64,000 bases of DNA from Ensifer sp. IC3342 (lineage in GTDB: Bacteria; Pseudomonadota; Alphaproteobacteria; Rhizobiales; Rhizobiaceae). The translations under genes were made by a program, and so were the position numbers. The stretch spans positions 62,001-126,000 of the forward strand of contig NZ_JADYVE010000008.1 in assembly GCF_020193655.1 (NCBI RefSeq), written 5' to 3'. How positions within the stretch are numbered: the stretch's first letter is position 1; every line of letters starts with the position of its first letter. The notes beneath the pieces are model-generated. The model did no database searches. It had not been told where the DNA came from and saw nothing but the letters and a program-made list of their open reading frames with translations. Shown here in pieces: positions 52,716-61,195 of this stretch.

Positions 52716-53243
52716 TCAGGCGGCCCCGATCCCGATTGCCTGCACCGCCCAAGGCGTTATGAAGCCAGGATGGAGCTGGATCTGCAGGAGTGCGCCGAAC
52801 ATCAGGTAGAGCACCAGCGTAGCTGCTGCCGCCAACGAGAAGGCGAACCGCCACGACGCTTCGGCCTCCCGACGAAGAAACGTCAGCAGCAATACAGGCA
52901 CGCTCAGGTAGAATCCGAAGGCCAGGATCCCGGCGACAAAGGCCACGAAATAAGTCCACATCAGGAGCTCCTGCGAGACCGTGTGCGGTCCGAATTCCGG
53001 CAGTTCCGACTCCGGACCGGTCTGCTGCGCCAGACCGGCGCGGGGAGCGCCGTGGAATGCGCTCTTCGAGGACGGCATCAAATCGATGCCGAGTTGGATG
53101 AGGCAGAGCGCTATGGCCGGCAGACCTACGATCAGGGGCATGAAGCGTGCCTTAGCTGGAAACTCCATCGAGAGGCCTACCATGACCAAGAAGAAAGCCA
53201 GCATGACGATGGTGAGCCATGTGCTGAAGGAAAGGTTCTTCAC
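52716..53243 (-). CDS. tctB: Tripartite tricarboxylate transporter small membrane subunit TctB
   Basis: 175 residues with four predicted helices: LSFSTWLTIVMLAFFLVMVG near the start, then AKARFMPLIVGLPAIALCLI, a polar loop, and AFVAGILAFGFYLSVPVLLL and FAFSLAAAATLVLYLMFGAL near the end. This matches the DUF1468/TctB family. The start overlaps the tctA stop... on the minus strand tctA is upstream and its last four bases overlap this ATG. It assembles with TctA in the inner membrane. Confidence 0.9.
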   Translation of the reverse strand: MKNLSFSTWLTIVMLAFFLVMVGLSMEFPAKARFMPLIVGLPAIALCLIQLGIDLMPSSKSAFHGAPRAGLAQQTGPESELPEFGPHTVSQELLMWTYFVAFVAGILAFGFYLSVPVLLLTFLRREAEASWRFAFSLAAAATLVLYLMFGALLQIQLHPGFITPWAVQAIGIGAA

Positions 53244-54751
53244 GTGTTGACCTCCACGCTAGGATGGCGGCTGCCAGGCCGGAAATTGCGGTAGAAGGCG
53301 TAGACCATAAGCGCGACGATCATGCCGATGAGGACCAGCGACAACGGGCGCAGGAAGAAGGAGTAACCCCACAGCTGCAGCGCCTGGTGCAGCGATGCCT
53401 CCGCCTGGCCGCCGAGAACAAGCCCTATGACGAAGGGCGAGCGTGGCCAGCCGGCCCGCTGGAAGCCGTAGCCGATCGCGCTGAAGAGCACGAGGACGAC
53501 GAGGTTCTGCCATTGCACATCGCTGACGAAGCAGCCGATGGTCACGAAGACCAGGATGAAGGGCGCCAGCATGCGGCCATTGACGAAGGTCAGAACCGCG
53601 AGCCACCGACAGACCACGAGCAGCATGGCGACGGCAATGAGGTTGCCCACGACTAGTGCCCAGATCAGTGTCCAGACCAGATCGAGATGCTTGGTGACCA
53701 TCATCGCACCCGGCTGGATGCCAAGGATGAGGAAGGCGCCGAGCAGGACGGCCATGCCGGAGCTTCCCGGGATGCCGAAGAAGAGGGTCGGAAGCAGCGA
53801 GCCGCCTTCCTTGCCGTTGCTGGCGGTCTCCGGGGCGATGACGCCCTCGATCGCGCCCTTGCCGAAACGCTCCGGCGTCTTCGAGCTCTGTACCGCATGG
53901 CCGTAGCAGAGCCATGCCGCAGTCGAGCCGCCGAGACCAGGAATCATCCCGATGAGCGAGCCGATGACCGAGGTGCGGACCACGAGCCACCAGTGGCGCG
54001 GGACTTCCATGACGCCGGAAAACATCTGCCGATACGAGAAAGCCTTGTCCATCGCCACGGCCGAGATCGAACCGCCCTTGGTGGCCAGCGAAAGCATCTC
54101 CGGCACGGCGAACATCGCAAGCACTGCGGTGACGAGGCTGACGCCGTCCCAAAGGAAAAGCATGTCACCTGCATAGCGCGGCGTTCCGGTAATCGGGTCC
54201 ATGCCGATCGTCGACAGCATGAGACCGTAGAAGCCGACGATCAAGCCTTTGACGATCTTGCTGCCGCTCGCGAGAAAAGCGATGAAACTGATACCGAGAA
54301 GGGCAATCAGAAAGAACTCGGCAGGGCTGAACATCAGGATGACCGGTTCCAGCACCGGAATCATGATCGCGAAAACGACCGCGCCGATGATGCCGCCGAC
54401 ACCGGAGGCGGTAATACTGGCACCGAGCGCACGTGCCGCCTGCCCCTGTTTGGCGAGTGGATAGCCGTCCAGCGTGGTTGCCGCATCGTCACCATCGCCG
54501 GGGATGCCGAACATGATGCTCGATATCTGGCCGCTGGTGCCGTTGACGGCGTGCATGGTCAACAGGAAAACAGCGCCCGCCACCATGTCCATGCCATAGA
54601 CGAACGGAATCGCCATGGCGATGGAGAGCTTGCCTCCGATGCCGGGCGTCACGCCGACGAGCAGTCCGAAGACGACCGCGATCAGCATGAGACCCATGGT
54701 ATGGGGGGTGCTCACAAGATTAAAGAGCGCCCCGAACATAGTCTCGATCAT
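53240..54751 (-). CDS. tctA: Tripartite tricarboxylate transporter large membrane subunit TctA
   Basis: 503 residues with about 12 helices. MGLMLIAVVFGLLVGVTPGI with the following GGKLSIAMAIPFVYGM is the TctA N-terminal signature. GIPGDGDDAATTLDGYPLAK and the second SLIGMIPGLGGSTAAWLCYG with FFGIPGSSGMAVLLG repeat the pattern in the other half, as expected of this internally duplicated family. The chosen ATG at 54751 gives the usual length; an upstream ATG at 54808 reads polar, atypical residues. It is the first gene of the minus-strand block, opposite the chromate transporter genes. Confidence 0.92.
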   Translation of the reverse strand: MIETMFGALFNLVSTPHTMGLMLIAVVFGLLVGVTPGIGGKLSIAMAIPFVYGMDMVAGAVFLLTMHAVNGTSGQISSIMFGIPGDGDDAATTLDGYPLAKQGQAARALGASITASGVGGIIGAVVFAIMIPVLEPVILMFSPAEFFLIALLGISFIAFLASGSKIVKGLIVGFYGLMLSTIGMDPITGTPRYAGDMLFLWDGVSLVTAVLAMFAVPEMLSLATKGGSISAVAMDKAFSYRQMFSGVMEVPRHWWLVVRTSVIGSLIGMIPGLGGSTAAWLCYGHAVQSSKTPERFGKGAIEGVIAPETASNGKEGGSLLPTLFFGIPGSSGMAVLLGAFLILGIQPGAMMVTKHLDLVWTLIWALVVGNLIAVAMLLVVCRWLAVLTFVNGRMLAPFILVFVTIGCFVSDVQWQNLVVLVLFSAIGYGFQRAGWPRSPFVIGLVLGGQAEASLHQALQLWGYSFFLRPLSLVLIGMIVALMVYAFYRNFRPGSRHPSVEVNT

Positions 54752-55349
54752 TTCTGGTTCCAATCCTCCCGTGGAATGGAGTTCCCGCCGATCAAATCGC
54801 GGCTCCATCGGGCAATCACTTGCGAACTCCTCCTGTAGGCAGGGCGATTGCCATCATTTACGTTGGCCCCTGCCTATTGCGTGGTTTCATTAGTGCCATC
54901 ACGGAGACCTTTGTCCAAAGCATAAAATTATGCTTAGTCCAGTAGTTTTCACGCGGACAGAATTTGGAGCGGTGATCATGGGCACCGTTGCGGTCATGCG
55001 CGACAAAGCGCTCATCTGTTTGATATCACAGCGCTTGCCGTTCTTTAGAGAATGATAATCTGCATTGAGCCGACCATTCCGCCAGCGCTTTAGTAGGGAC
55101 CTGGTCAGGCGAGACAGGCTTCAATAAGCGCATTTGTTCGACGTGTTTTACACACAGGGAACGAGTCGATAAATTTTTCTTACTGCGCCGCTAAGGCGAA
55201 ATGGCATGGACTTTCCGAGGCTTACGCCACTAGCATTCCGATGCTCACACGCGCGCAGGGCAAGCGCGCCGCGCCAATCGCATCTCTATTCAATTGCTCT
55301 CCCCGCGGCTTCAGGATGCCGAGGGGGGATCGCAGCTATCGGAGTACCA
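54752..55349. promoter_or_regulatory. Divergent promoter region between tctA and chrA (598 bp)
   Basis: Contains AAGCATAA-AA-TTATGCTT (54918-54935), an 8+8 dyad with 2-bp centre that resembles a LysR-type site, and AAGCGCT/AGCGCTT (55006-55012 and 55030-55036). No gene was recognised. Several ATG-initiated frames upstream of chrA lack ribosome sites. Confidence 0.5.
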
Positions 55350-55937
55350 ATGGACAAACCTGTCGGCGACATCGACATGGAGCGGGAGGTGAATGTGACC
55401 TCTCTTGCCCTGCTCGCTTCGTTTCTGCGGCTCGGCGCCTCCTCATTTGGAGGGGGCATGGCCGGCTGGACCCATCGCGAGATCGTCGAACGCCGCGGCT
55501 GGCTGACCGACGACGAGTTCCTCAAGACGCTGACGGTCGCCCAGATCATGCCGGGTGCCAATCCGGTCAACCTTGCCGTCTATGTCGGCCTAAAACTGCG
55601 CGGGGTTGCCGGCGCCTGTATCGCGCTTTTCGGGATGGTGCTGCCCGCCTTCGCGGTGATCCTGGCTATGAGCGTCACCTATCAGCAGCTGAAGTCCCAT
55701 CCCGAGGCGCAGGCGGTGCTGCGGGGACTTGCCTGTGTTGGCATCGCCTCGTCATTGACAATGGGGATCAAAACCGCCCGCCGGCTCAAAGGACATGCGG
55801 TGCCTGTCCTGATGGCGGTGTCCGTCTTCCTGATGGTTGGCGTTATGCGCTGGTCGCTCGTCGCGGTCGTCGTGGGCGCCATTCCCGTCAGCGTTGCCGC
55901 TACATTCTGGATCGAACGGGAGAAATCGCGTGGGTGA
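55350..55937 (+). CDS. chrA: Chromate transporter, N-terminal-type half (short-chain ChrA)
   Basis: 195 residues, one CHR domain with about five or six helices. ASFLRLGASSFGGGMAGWTH is the N-terminal FGG motif, and LTVAQIMPGANPVNLAVYVG has PGA in place of the usual PGP. Short-chain CHR proteins are coded as pairs of half-size genes and work together as a chromate or anion exporter. GGAG lies six bases before the ATG. The end overlaps the next gene by 8 bp. With no chromate regulator nearby and catabolic genes on both sides, an organic-anion or sulfate-related role is possible. Confidence 0.88.
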   Translation: MDKPVGDIDMEREVNVTSLALLASFLRLGASSFGGGMAGWTHREIVERRGWLTDDEFLKTLTVAQIMPGANPVNLAVYVGLKLRGVAGACIALFGMVLPAFAVILAMSVTYQQLKSHPEAQAVLRGLACVGIASSLTMGIKTARRLKGHAVPVLMAVSVFLMVGVMRWSLVAVVVGAIPVSVAATFWIEREKSRG

Positions 55938-56469
55938 CGACAAGCTGCTCAATCTGATCCTCCTCTGCATCCCGCTGTCGCTGGTTTCCATCGGCGGTGG
56001 CCAGACGATCGTGGCGAGCCTCCAGCATCAGACCGTAGATGTCCTGCATTTGCTGAGCGGCCCGCAGTTCACCGATCTCTACGCCATTTCGCGCGCCGCT
56101 CCCGGCCCCGGCACCTTGATCGTGGCACTGATCGGGTGGGAGGTCAGCGGCCTGTGGGGGGCAGTTCTCTCGACGCTCGCGATATTCATTCCCTCGTCCA
56201 TCCTGCTCTGCATTCTTGGCAGCTATTGGCAGCGCCACCGCCACTCGGCCTGGGCGATTGCGGCGGAGAAGGGGCTCGCTCCCGTCGCCGTCGGCCTGAT
56301 TTTCGCCGGCGTTTTCGCCGTCGGCCAGTCGGCCAGATTCACGCCGCTCGAACTGGCAACCTCGCTTGGCGCGATCGCCGTCTTGCTGACAACGAAGGCC
56401 GGCCCCTATCCTCTGCTTGCCGTAGTCGGTGTCGGCTATTTTCTGCTGAGCTTCGCCGGAATGGCCTGA
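55930..56469 (+). CDS. chrA: Chromate transporter, C-terminal-type half (short-chain ChrA)
   Basis: 179 residues from the GTG at 55930, which overlaps the first half's stop and follows GGGAGAAATC. CIPLSLVSIGGGQTIVASLQ is the half-domain start, and LYAISRAAPGPGTLIVALIG carries the conserved PGP. About six helices follow to the end FLLSFAGMA. It is the partner of the preceding half and probably forms a heterodimer in the inner membrane with antiparallel orientation. Confidence 0.88.
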   Translation: MGDDKLLNLILLCIPLSLVSIGGGQTIVASLQHQTVDVLHLLSGPQFTDLYAISRAAPGPGTLIVALIGWEVSGLWGAVLSTLAIFIPSSILLCILGSYWQRHRHSAWAIAAEKGLAPVAVGLIFAGVFAVGQSARFTPLELATSLGAIAVLLTTKAGPYPLLAVVGVGYFLLSFAGMA

Positions 56470-56615
56470 CCCTATTCGCAAGCTCATGCGCTTCGAGTGT
56501 CGCGGCCGTCCTTCTGCGGGTTGGCGAGCCGCTGCATCACCCGAACCTGACGAAAGATAAAAATCTACCGGGCGCGATTGACCCGAGGGTGATTCACAGT
56601 ATGATACTTAAAAAA

Positions 56616-56639
56616 GAACGTCGTTCCGTATATAGGAAC
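56616..56639. promoter_or_regulatory. Overlapping GAAC/GTTC palindromes upstream of the catabolic operon
   Basis: GAACGTCGTTC (56616-56626) and GTTCCGTATATAGGAAC (56623-56639) are perfect dyads sharing one arm, giving three spaced half sites. The form resembles operators of IclR-type regulators of aromatic catabolism. The regulator gene is not in the window. Confidence 0.6.
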
Positions 56640-56664
56640 AACAATTGGGAGGGTTAAAACGCAA

Positions 56665-57531
56665 ATGGCCGAACCATTGGTTTTGCGAACCGCTGTCGGG
56701 AAACACGACCACGTCAGGCCCCTGAAGGATGGCAGGGTGCGATCGAGCCGGGTGATGCTCGAGTTCCAGGAATTCGACCCACTGCCGAAGGCATTCCGCA
56801 CGATGGTACGCGGCGGCGACCTCGACCTTTCGGAAATGGCAATCGTCACGCATCTCCTGGCGCATCACTACGGAAAGCCGATCACCGGGCTTGCGGTGCC
56901 GCTCTGGAGCCGGCTGCCGCATACCAATCTCGTCTGTCCTGTCGGCTCGAAGGTCGATGGGCCGCGAGATCTGGAAAACACGAAGGTCGGCGTGCGTGCC
57001 TATGCGCAGACATCCGGCGTCTGGGTCCGTGGCATCCTGCAGCACGAATACGGGGTCGACCTCAACAGCATCACTTGGGTCACCATGGAGGATGCGCATC
57101 TCCAGGAATATGACGATCCGGCCATCGCGGTACGCAATCAATCGGAAATGGCCCTGCGGCCACTGATGCTCGCAGGCGAACTTTCCGCGATCATGGGTGA
57201 ACGCGAGGTCGATCCGTCAGGGATCCGCAGCGTCATTCCCGATGCCGAGAAGGCCGCGAACGACTGGATTGCTGCGACCGGCATCGTTCCGATCAACCAC
57301 GTGCTAACGGTCAAGACTTCTCTTACGGAAGAGCATCCGTGGCTCGCCGGCGAGCTGATGGAGTTATTCGACGAGGCGCGGCGTGTGGCCGAGGCCGACG
57401 GCGCGGTACCTCCTCCGCCTTACGGGCTGGAGGAAAACCGCCGATCGCTGCAACGCGCCTTTGCCTATTCGGCCGAGCAGCAGATCACGCCCCGCGTCTA
57501 TGACGTGGATGAGCTTTTCCCTTCGATTTGA
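56665..57531 (+). CDS. 4,5-dihydroxyphthalate decarboxylase-like / SBP-fold protein
   Basis: 288 residues, no signal peptide. HDHVRPLKDGRVRSSRVMLE and FRTMVRGGDLDLSEMAIVTH are typical of the Pht5 4,5-dihydroxyphthalate decarboxylase group, which shares the periplasmic-binding-protein fold (later ENTKVGVRAYAQTSGVWVRG). Known members are about 330 residues, so this one is short. It is the first gene behind the overlapping palindromes and 60 bp before the LigJ-like gene. It may decarboxylate an aromatic or unsaturated acid feeding the LigJ/LigK steps. The role is inferred from family and context. Confidence 0.8.
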   Translation: MAEPLVLRTAVGKHDHVRPLKDGRVRSSRVMLEFQEFDPLPKAFRTMVRGGDLDLSEMAIVTHLLAHHYGKPITGLAVPLWSRLPHTNLVCPVGSKVDGPRDLENTKVGVRAYAQTSGVWVRGILQHEYGVDLNSITWVTMEDAHLQEYDDPAIAVRNQSEMALRPLMLAGELSAIMGEREVDPSGIRSVIPDAEKAANDWIAATGIVPINHVLTVKTSLTEEHPWLAGELMELFDEARRVAEADGAVPPPPYGLEENRRSLQRAFAYSAEQQITPRVYDVDELFPSI

Positions 57532-57591
57532 CGCTTGAGGAAGTGGGGGACGAGGCCCGTCCCTCGCCCATTGCAGCACAAGGATGCCGCC

Positions 57592-58632
57592 ATGATCATC
57601 GACATTCACGGACACTACACGACGGAGCCGCAGGCGCTCCACCAGTTCAGGGACAAGCAGCTCGCCGGTCTCGCAGACCCGATGCGCCGGCCGCTTTCTT
57701 CGGACCTCGGCATCACCGACGAGATGCTGCTGAAATCGGTCGAACCGCAGCTCAAATTCCAGAAGGAGCGCGGAAGCGACCTGACGATTTTTTCGCCGCG
57801 CGCCGCCGGCATGGCCCATCACGTCGGAACCGAAGCCATCAGCATGCAATGGTCGGCGATGTCGAACGACCTGATCTATCGAATCTGCAGCCTGCTGCCG
57901 GACAATTTCGCCGCTGTCGGACAATTGCCGCAGCATCCGGGCGCGGCGCCGAAAAACTGCATTCCCGAGCTTGAGCGCATCGTCAACGGGCTGGGCTTCG
58001 TCAGCGTCAATCTCAATCCCGATCCATCGGGCGGCTACTGGACCGATCCGCCGCTCACAGATCGGCAGTGGTACCCGCTCTATGAGAAGCTCTGCGAGCT
58101 CGAGGTGCCGGCGATGATCCACGTGACATCCTCGTGCAATCCGTGTTTCCACCATACCGGCGCGCACTACATCAATGGTGACACGACCGCCTTCATGCAG
58201 CTCATCCAGGGGGACCTGTTCAAGGACTTCCCGACGCTGAAGTTCGTCATCCCGCACGGCGGCGGCGCGGTGCCATTCCATTGGGGGCGCTATCGCGGGC
58301 TTGCCCAGGAGATGAAGAAGCCGCTGCTTTCGGAGCACCTTCTGAACAACGTCTTCTTCGACACCTGCGTCTATCACTATCCGGGCATCGAGCTTCTGGC
58401 CAAGGTCATCCCGGTCGACAACATTCTCTTCGCCTCCGAAATGCTCGGCGCGGTCAAGGGCATCGATCCCGAGACCGGCCACCACTACGACGACACGAAG
58501 CGCTACATCGACCAGCTTCAAACGCTTGACGAGGAAAGCCGCTACAAGATTTTCGAAGGCAACGCCCGCCGCGTCTATCCAAGGCTCGATGCACAGCTCG
58601 CCAAGCGCGGGTGGCCGGCGCGGGCAGCGTGA
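57592..58632 (+). CDS. 4-oxalomesaconate hydratase-like amidohydrolase
   Basis: 346 residues of the amidohydrolase_2 family. MIIDIHGHYTTEPQALHQFR is the family start with the HxH metal ligands, MIHVTSSCNP and VIPHGGGAVPFHWGRYRGLA hold further His ligands, and ILFASEMLGAVKGIDP is the C-terminal Asp/Glu region. It closely follows LigJ, which hydrates 4-oxalomesaconate to 4-carboxy-4-hydroxy-2-oxoadipate in protocatechuate 4,5-cleavage and gallate breakdown. The start at 57592 was preferred to an upstream ATG that gives an unrelated 19-residue extension. Confidence 0.87.
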   Translation: MIIDIHGHYTTEPQALHQFRDKQLAGLADPMRRPLSSDLGITDEMLLKSVEPQLKFQKERGSDLTIFSPRAAGMAHHVGTEAISMQWSAMSNDLIYRICSLLPDNFAAVGQLPQHPGAAPKNCIPELERIVNGLGFVSVNLNPDPSGGYWTDPPLTDRQWYPLYEKLCELEVPAMIHVTSSCNPCFHHTGAHYINGDTTAFMQLIQGDLFKDFPTLKFVIPHGGGAVPFHWGRYRGLAQEMKKPLLSEHLLNNVFFDTCVYHYPGIELLAKVIPVDNILFASEMLGAVKGIDPETGHHYDDTKRYIDQLQTLDEESRYKIFEGNARRVYPRLDAQLAKRGWPARAA

Positions 58633-58695
58633 CACGTCATGGGAGGCGCTTCACCCATCATCGACCGCTGTCAGCCGGCCCCTCATCGGGCCGTT

Positions 58696-58989
58696 TCAGC
58701 AGCAGGATGCGTCGTCGTCCAAGATGATCGCGTTCTTCATCCAGGAAGGCGGCAGATCGTCCTCCCGGACTTCGACGGCACGTTTGAAGACCTTGAACTG
58801 GTGACGCCGGTCGGACGCCGTCCAGAACGCGACCACCGTTTCGAGCGGCGGGCATCCCGGCAGACCGCAGGCGATTTCCGACACCATGATCGCGACATCG
58901 TCGGCAAGCGCAAAACGCTCGCGCGTCCAGGCCTTCACCTGGCGAATGGCAGCGAGATGTTCGGGTTTCGAAGCGGCGGTCTTGAGCAT
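58696..58989 (-). CDS. Small conserved protein with CGLPGCPPLET motif
   Basis: 97 residues on the opposite strand within the catabolic operon. HLAAIRQVKAWTRERFALAD leads to IMVSEIACGLPGCPPLETVV and AFWTASDRRHQFKVFKRAVE, and the protein ends DDDASCC. The C-x4-C pair and the terminal Cys-Cys could bind a metal or take part in redox. I recall similar small proteins in alphaproteobacteria, some annotated only as nitrate-reductase-related, so no function is given. The frame is open upstream to 59133, and the start is not well defined by a ribosome site. Confidence 0.6.
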   Translation of the reverse strand: MLKTAASKPEHLAAIRQVKAWTRERFALADDVAIMVSEIACGLPGCPPLETVVAFWTASDRRHQFKVFKRAVEVREDDLPPSWMKNAIILDDDASCC

Positions 58990-59150
58990 GATTTTGAACC
59001 AGTCGCGCCGGCACCTGAGCTTGGGGCGATCCCTCTCTACATAGGGCGCCGCGGTCGCGCCTGTCAAAAACGAATTCGGAAAAACCAGCCGGACCGGAAC
59101 GCCATGCCGTGCATGCGGCCGGACCGACAGCACTCGAAAGGAAGATTGAG

Positions 59151-60260
59151 ATGACGGAACAGGTCCTCGCGGCGGTCCGCACCGGTCCGGGCAAGATGGA
59201 AATTCGGGAATTCCCCATGCCCGACATCCCGGAGGATGCGGCGCTTATGAAGATGGAGGTAGCCGGCATCTGCGGCACCGACGTCAAGCTCTTCAAGAGC
59301 CCGCCCAACAATGCGCCCACCATCATGGGCCACGAAAACATCGGCTATATCGCCAAGGCTGGCCGCGAGTTCACCCGTCGCAAGGGCTTCAAGGAAGGCG
59401 ACCTCGTCTTCGTCGAGCACTATGTCATGTGCGGCAAGTGCCAATGGTGTCATCAAGGACAGTATCGCCATTGCGAAAACACCGACTGGCGCAACAATCC
59501 GGATGGCATCCGATACGGCTACACCTCGGCAGAACGCGCGCCCCACCTGTGGGGCGGCTTTGCCCAATATGTCTACCTGCCGTGGAACGCCGTCGTGCAC
59601 CGCGTGCCGAAGGGCGTGACGCCTGAGCTTGCTGGTCTCGTAACGCCGATGGCAAACGGCGTAGAATGGTCGCTTTTCGACGCAGGCGTCGGCTACAATT
59701 CCACGGTTCTTATTCAGGGGCCGGGTCAGCAGGGTCTGTCGCAGACGGTCGTCTGCAAACAGGCGGGCGCGTCACTGATCATCGTCACCGGAACCTCGAA
59801 GGACGCGGCCCGCCTGGAGGTCGCGAAGACGCTTGGCGCTGACTATGTGATCGACGTCCAGAAGGAAGATCCGCTTGCGCGCATCATGGAGATCACCGGC
59901 GGCAAGGGCGTCGACATTTCGCTGGACTGCACGGCGGGCGCCGGCACGATTCCTATCCTTCTTGGTGTCGAGGCACTGAAGCGAAAGGCGGGCACCATTC
60001 TCGTGCAGGGCGAGATGAAGGAGTTCCCGAACTTCCCGCTCGAAAAGGTGACGACGAAGGCGATCACCATCAAGAGTGCGCGCGGTCATAGCTATCTCGC
60101 CTGCGAGCTGGCGCTCGAACAGATCGCCTCGAACCGCTTCCCGCTCGAGAAGATCACCACGCACCGCTTCGGCCTCAAGGACGCCGATCTCGCGATCCGG
60201 TCTGTCGGTGGCCAGGGCGTGCCGGACGTCATTCACGCGTCGCTGATGCCGTGGATGTGA
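59151..60260 (+). CDS. Zinc-dependent alcohol dehydrogenase (MDR family)
   Basis: 369 residues. VAGICGTDVKLFKSP and IMGHENIGYIAKAG give the catalytic-zinc Cys and His-Glu. CGKCQWCHQGQYRHCEN holds the four structural-zinc Cys. The NAD domain appears as VLIQGPGQQGLSQTVVCKQA, with GPGQQG in place of the usual GxGxxG. It oxidises an alcohol or hydroxy acid. AAAGGAAGATTGAG precedes the ATG. It sits between LigJ-like and RraA-like genes, so it probably works on the same carbon skeleton. Substrate unknown. Confidence 0.9.
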   Translation: MTEQVLAAVRTGPGKMEIREFPMPDIPEDAALMKMEVAGICGTDVKLFKSPPNNAPTIMGHENIGYIAKAGREFTRRKGFKEGDLVFVEHYVMCGKCQWCHQGQYRHCENTDWRNNPDGIRYGYTSAERAPHLWGGFAQYVYLPWNAVVHRVPKGVTPELAGLVTPMANGVEWSLFDAGVGYNSTVLIQGPGQQGLSQTVVCKQAGASLIIVTGTSKDAARLEVAKTLGADYVIDVQKEDPLARIMEITGGKGVDISLDCTAGAGTIPILLGVEALKRKAGTILVQGEMKEFPNFPLEKVTTKAITIKSARGHSYLACELALEQIASNRFPLEKITTHRFGLKDADLAIRSVGGQGVPDVIHASLMPWM

Positions 60261-60288
60261 GCGTAGCGATCAAGGGAGGAACAGCCAG

Positions 60289-60966
60289 ATGACACTCGGA
60301 TTCCGGATCCTCGAACGCCGACGTCGCGTCAGCGCTACGATGGTCGAAAAGTTTCTCGACCTGCCGGTGGCGAACATCAGCGACGTCATGTCTCGCATGA
60401 CGGCGGGCGGGGCGGCCCTCAGGCCCCTCCATGCCTCCGGCGTGCTCGCCGGCGCGGCCTTCACGGTCAAGACGCGGCCCGGTGACAATCTGATGATTCA
60501 CAAGGCGCTGCTGATGGCCGGCCCCGGCGACGTCATCGTAGTCGATGCCGGCGGGGATCTCACCAACGCTCTCGTCGGCGAGCTCATGCTTTCCCATGCA
60601 CGGGCGATCGGCGTCACCGGCATCGTGATCAATGGCGCCGTCAGGGACTATGGCTGGATCAAGACCAATACCTTCCCGGTCTTCGCGGCCGGCATCACGC
60701 ATCGCGGCCCCTATAAGGACGGACCGGGTGAGATCAACGTTCCGATCTCCCTTGGCGGAATGATCATCGAGCCGGGCGATGTCATGCTCGGCGATGACGA
60801 CGGCCTCGTCTGCATACCGTACGACCAAGTGGAGGACGTCTACGCCAAGGCGAAAGCCAAGAACGAGGCGGAAGCAAAAACGCTCGCCAATACGCTCGCC
60901 GGTAAGCTCGACCCGAAGCTCTGGGTGGACGAAAGCCTGAAAAAGCTCGGCTGCGATGGCGTTTAG
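60289..60966 (+). CDS. RraA/LigK-family aldolase (4-hydroxy-4-methyl-2-oxoglutarate aldolase-like)
   Basis: 225 residues. VVDAGGDLTNALVGELMLSH and ARAIGVTGIVINGAVRDYGW form the active-site loop with the conserved Arg and Asp of the class II pyruvate aldolases LigK/ProA. It would split 4-carboxy-4-hydroxy-2-oxoadipate to pyruvate and oxaloacetate, the step after LigJ. The related RNase-regulator RraA has the same fold but lacks this context. It starts 28 bp after the dehydrogenase behind GGGAGGA, and a strong hairpin follows the stop. Confidence 0.88.
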   Translation: MTLGFRILERRRRVSATMVEKFLDLPVANISDVMSRMTAGGAALRPLHASGVLAGAAFTVKTRPGDNLMIHKALLMAGPGDVIVVDAGGDLTNALVGELMLSHARAIGVTGIVINGAVRDYGWIKTNTFPVFAAGITHRGPYKDGPGEINVPISLGGMIIEPGDVMLGDDDGLVCIPYDQVEDVYAKAKAKNEAEAKTLANTLAGKLDPKLWVDESLKKLGCDGV

Positions 60967-61007
60967 AGCGGGATAACTGTGGGCGGTTTCCGCCCGCCTC
61001 CCGCTCT
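60965..61007 (+). terminator. Hairpin after the aldolase gene
   Basis: AGAGCGGGA (60965-60973) pairs with TCCCGCTCT (60999-61007) and encloses a second stem GGGCGG/CCGCCC. There is no T run, so termination is uncertain. Confidence 0.5.
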
Positions 61008-61195
61008 AACCTGTCAGAATTGCCCACCGATTTGGCTCGGTCCGATCCAAATCGATCGGTTGCGCCCTGCCGGGCGCGACACGTTCAGGAGCCGCTTGCC
61101 CCGACGCGTCACCGTGCCTTCCGAGGCACGGTCGAGGCGCGCATAGGCCAAGCGGTTTTGAAAAGGATGATGCGCCGTTTCAAGGAGGATTGAAT

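Noticed and set aside
53687-54838. 383-codon open frame on the plus strand
   Set aside because: Antisense to tctA; Arg/His/Glu-rich shadow sequence.
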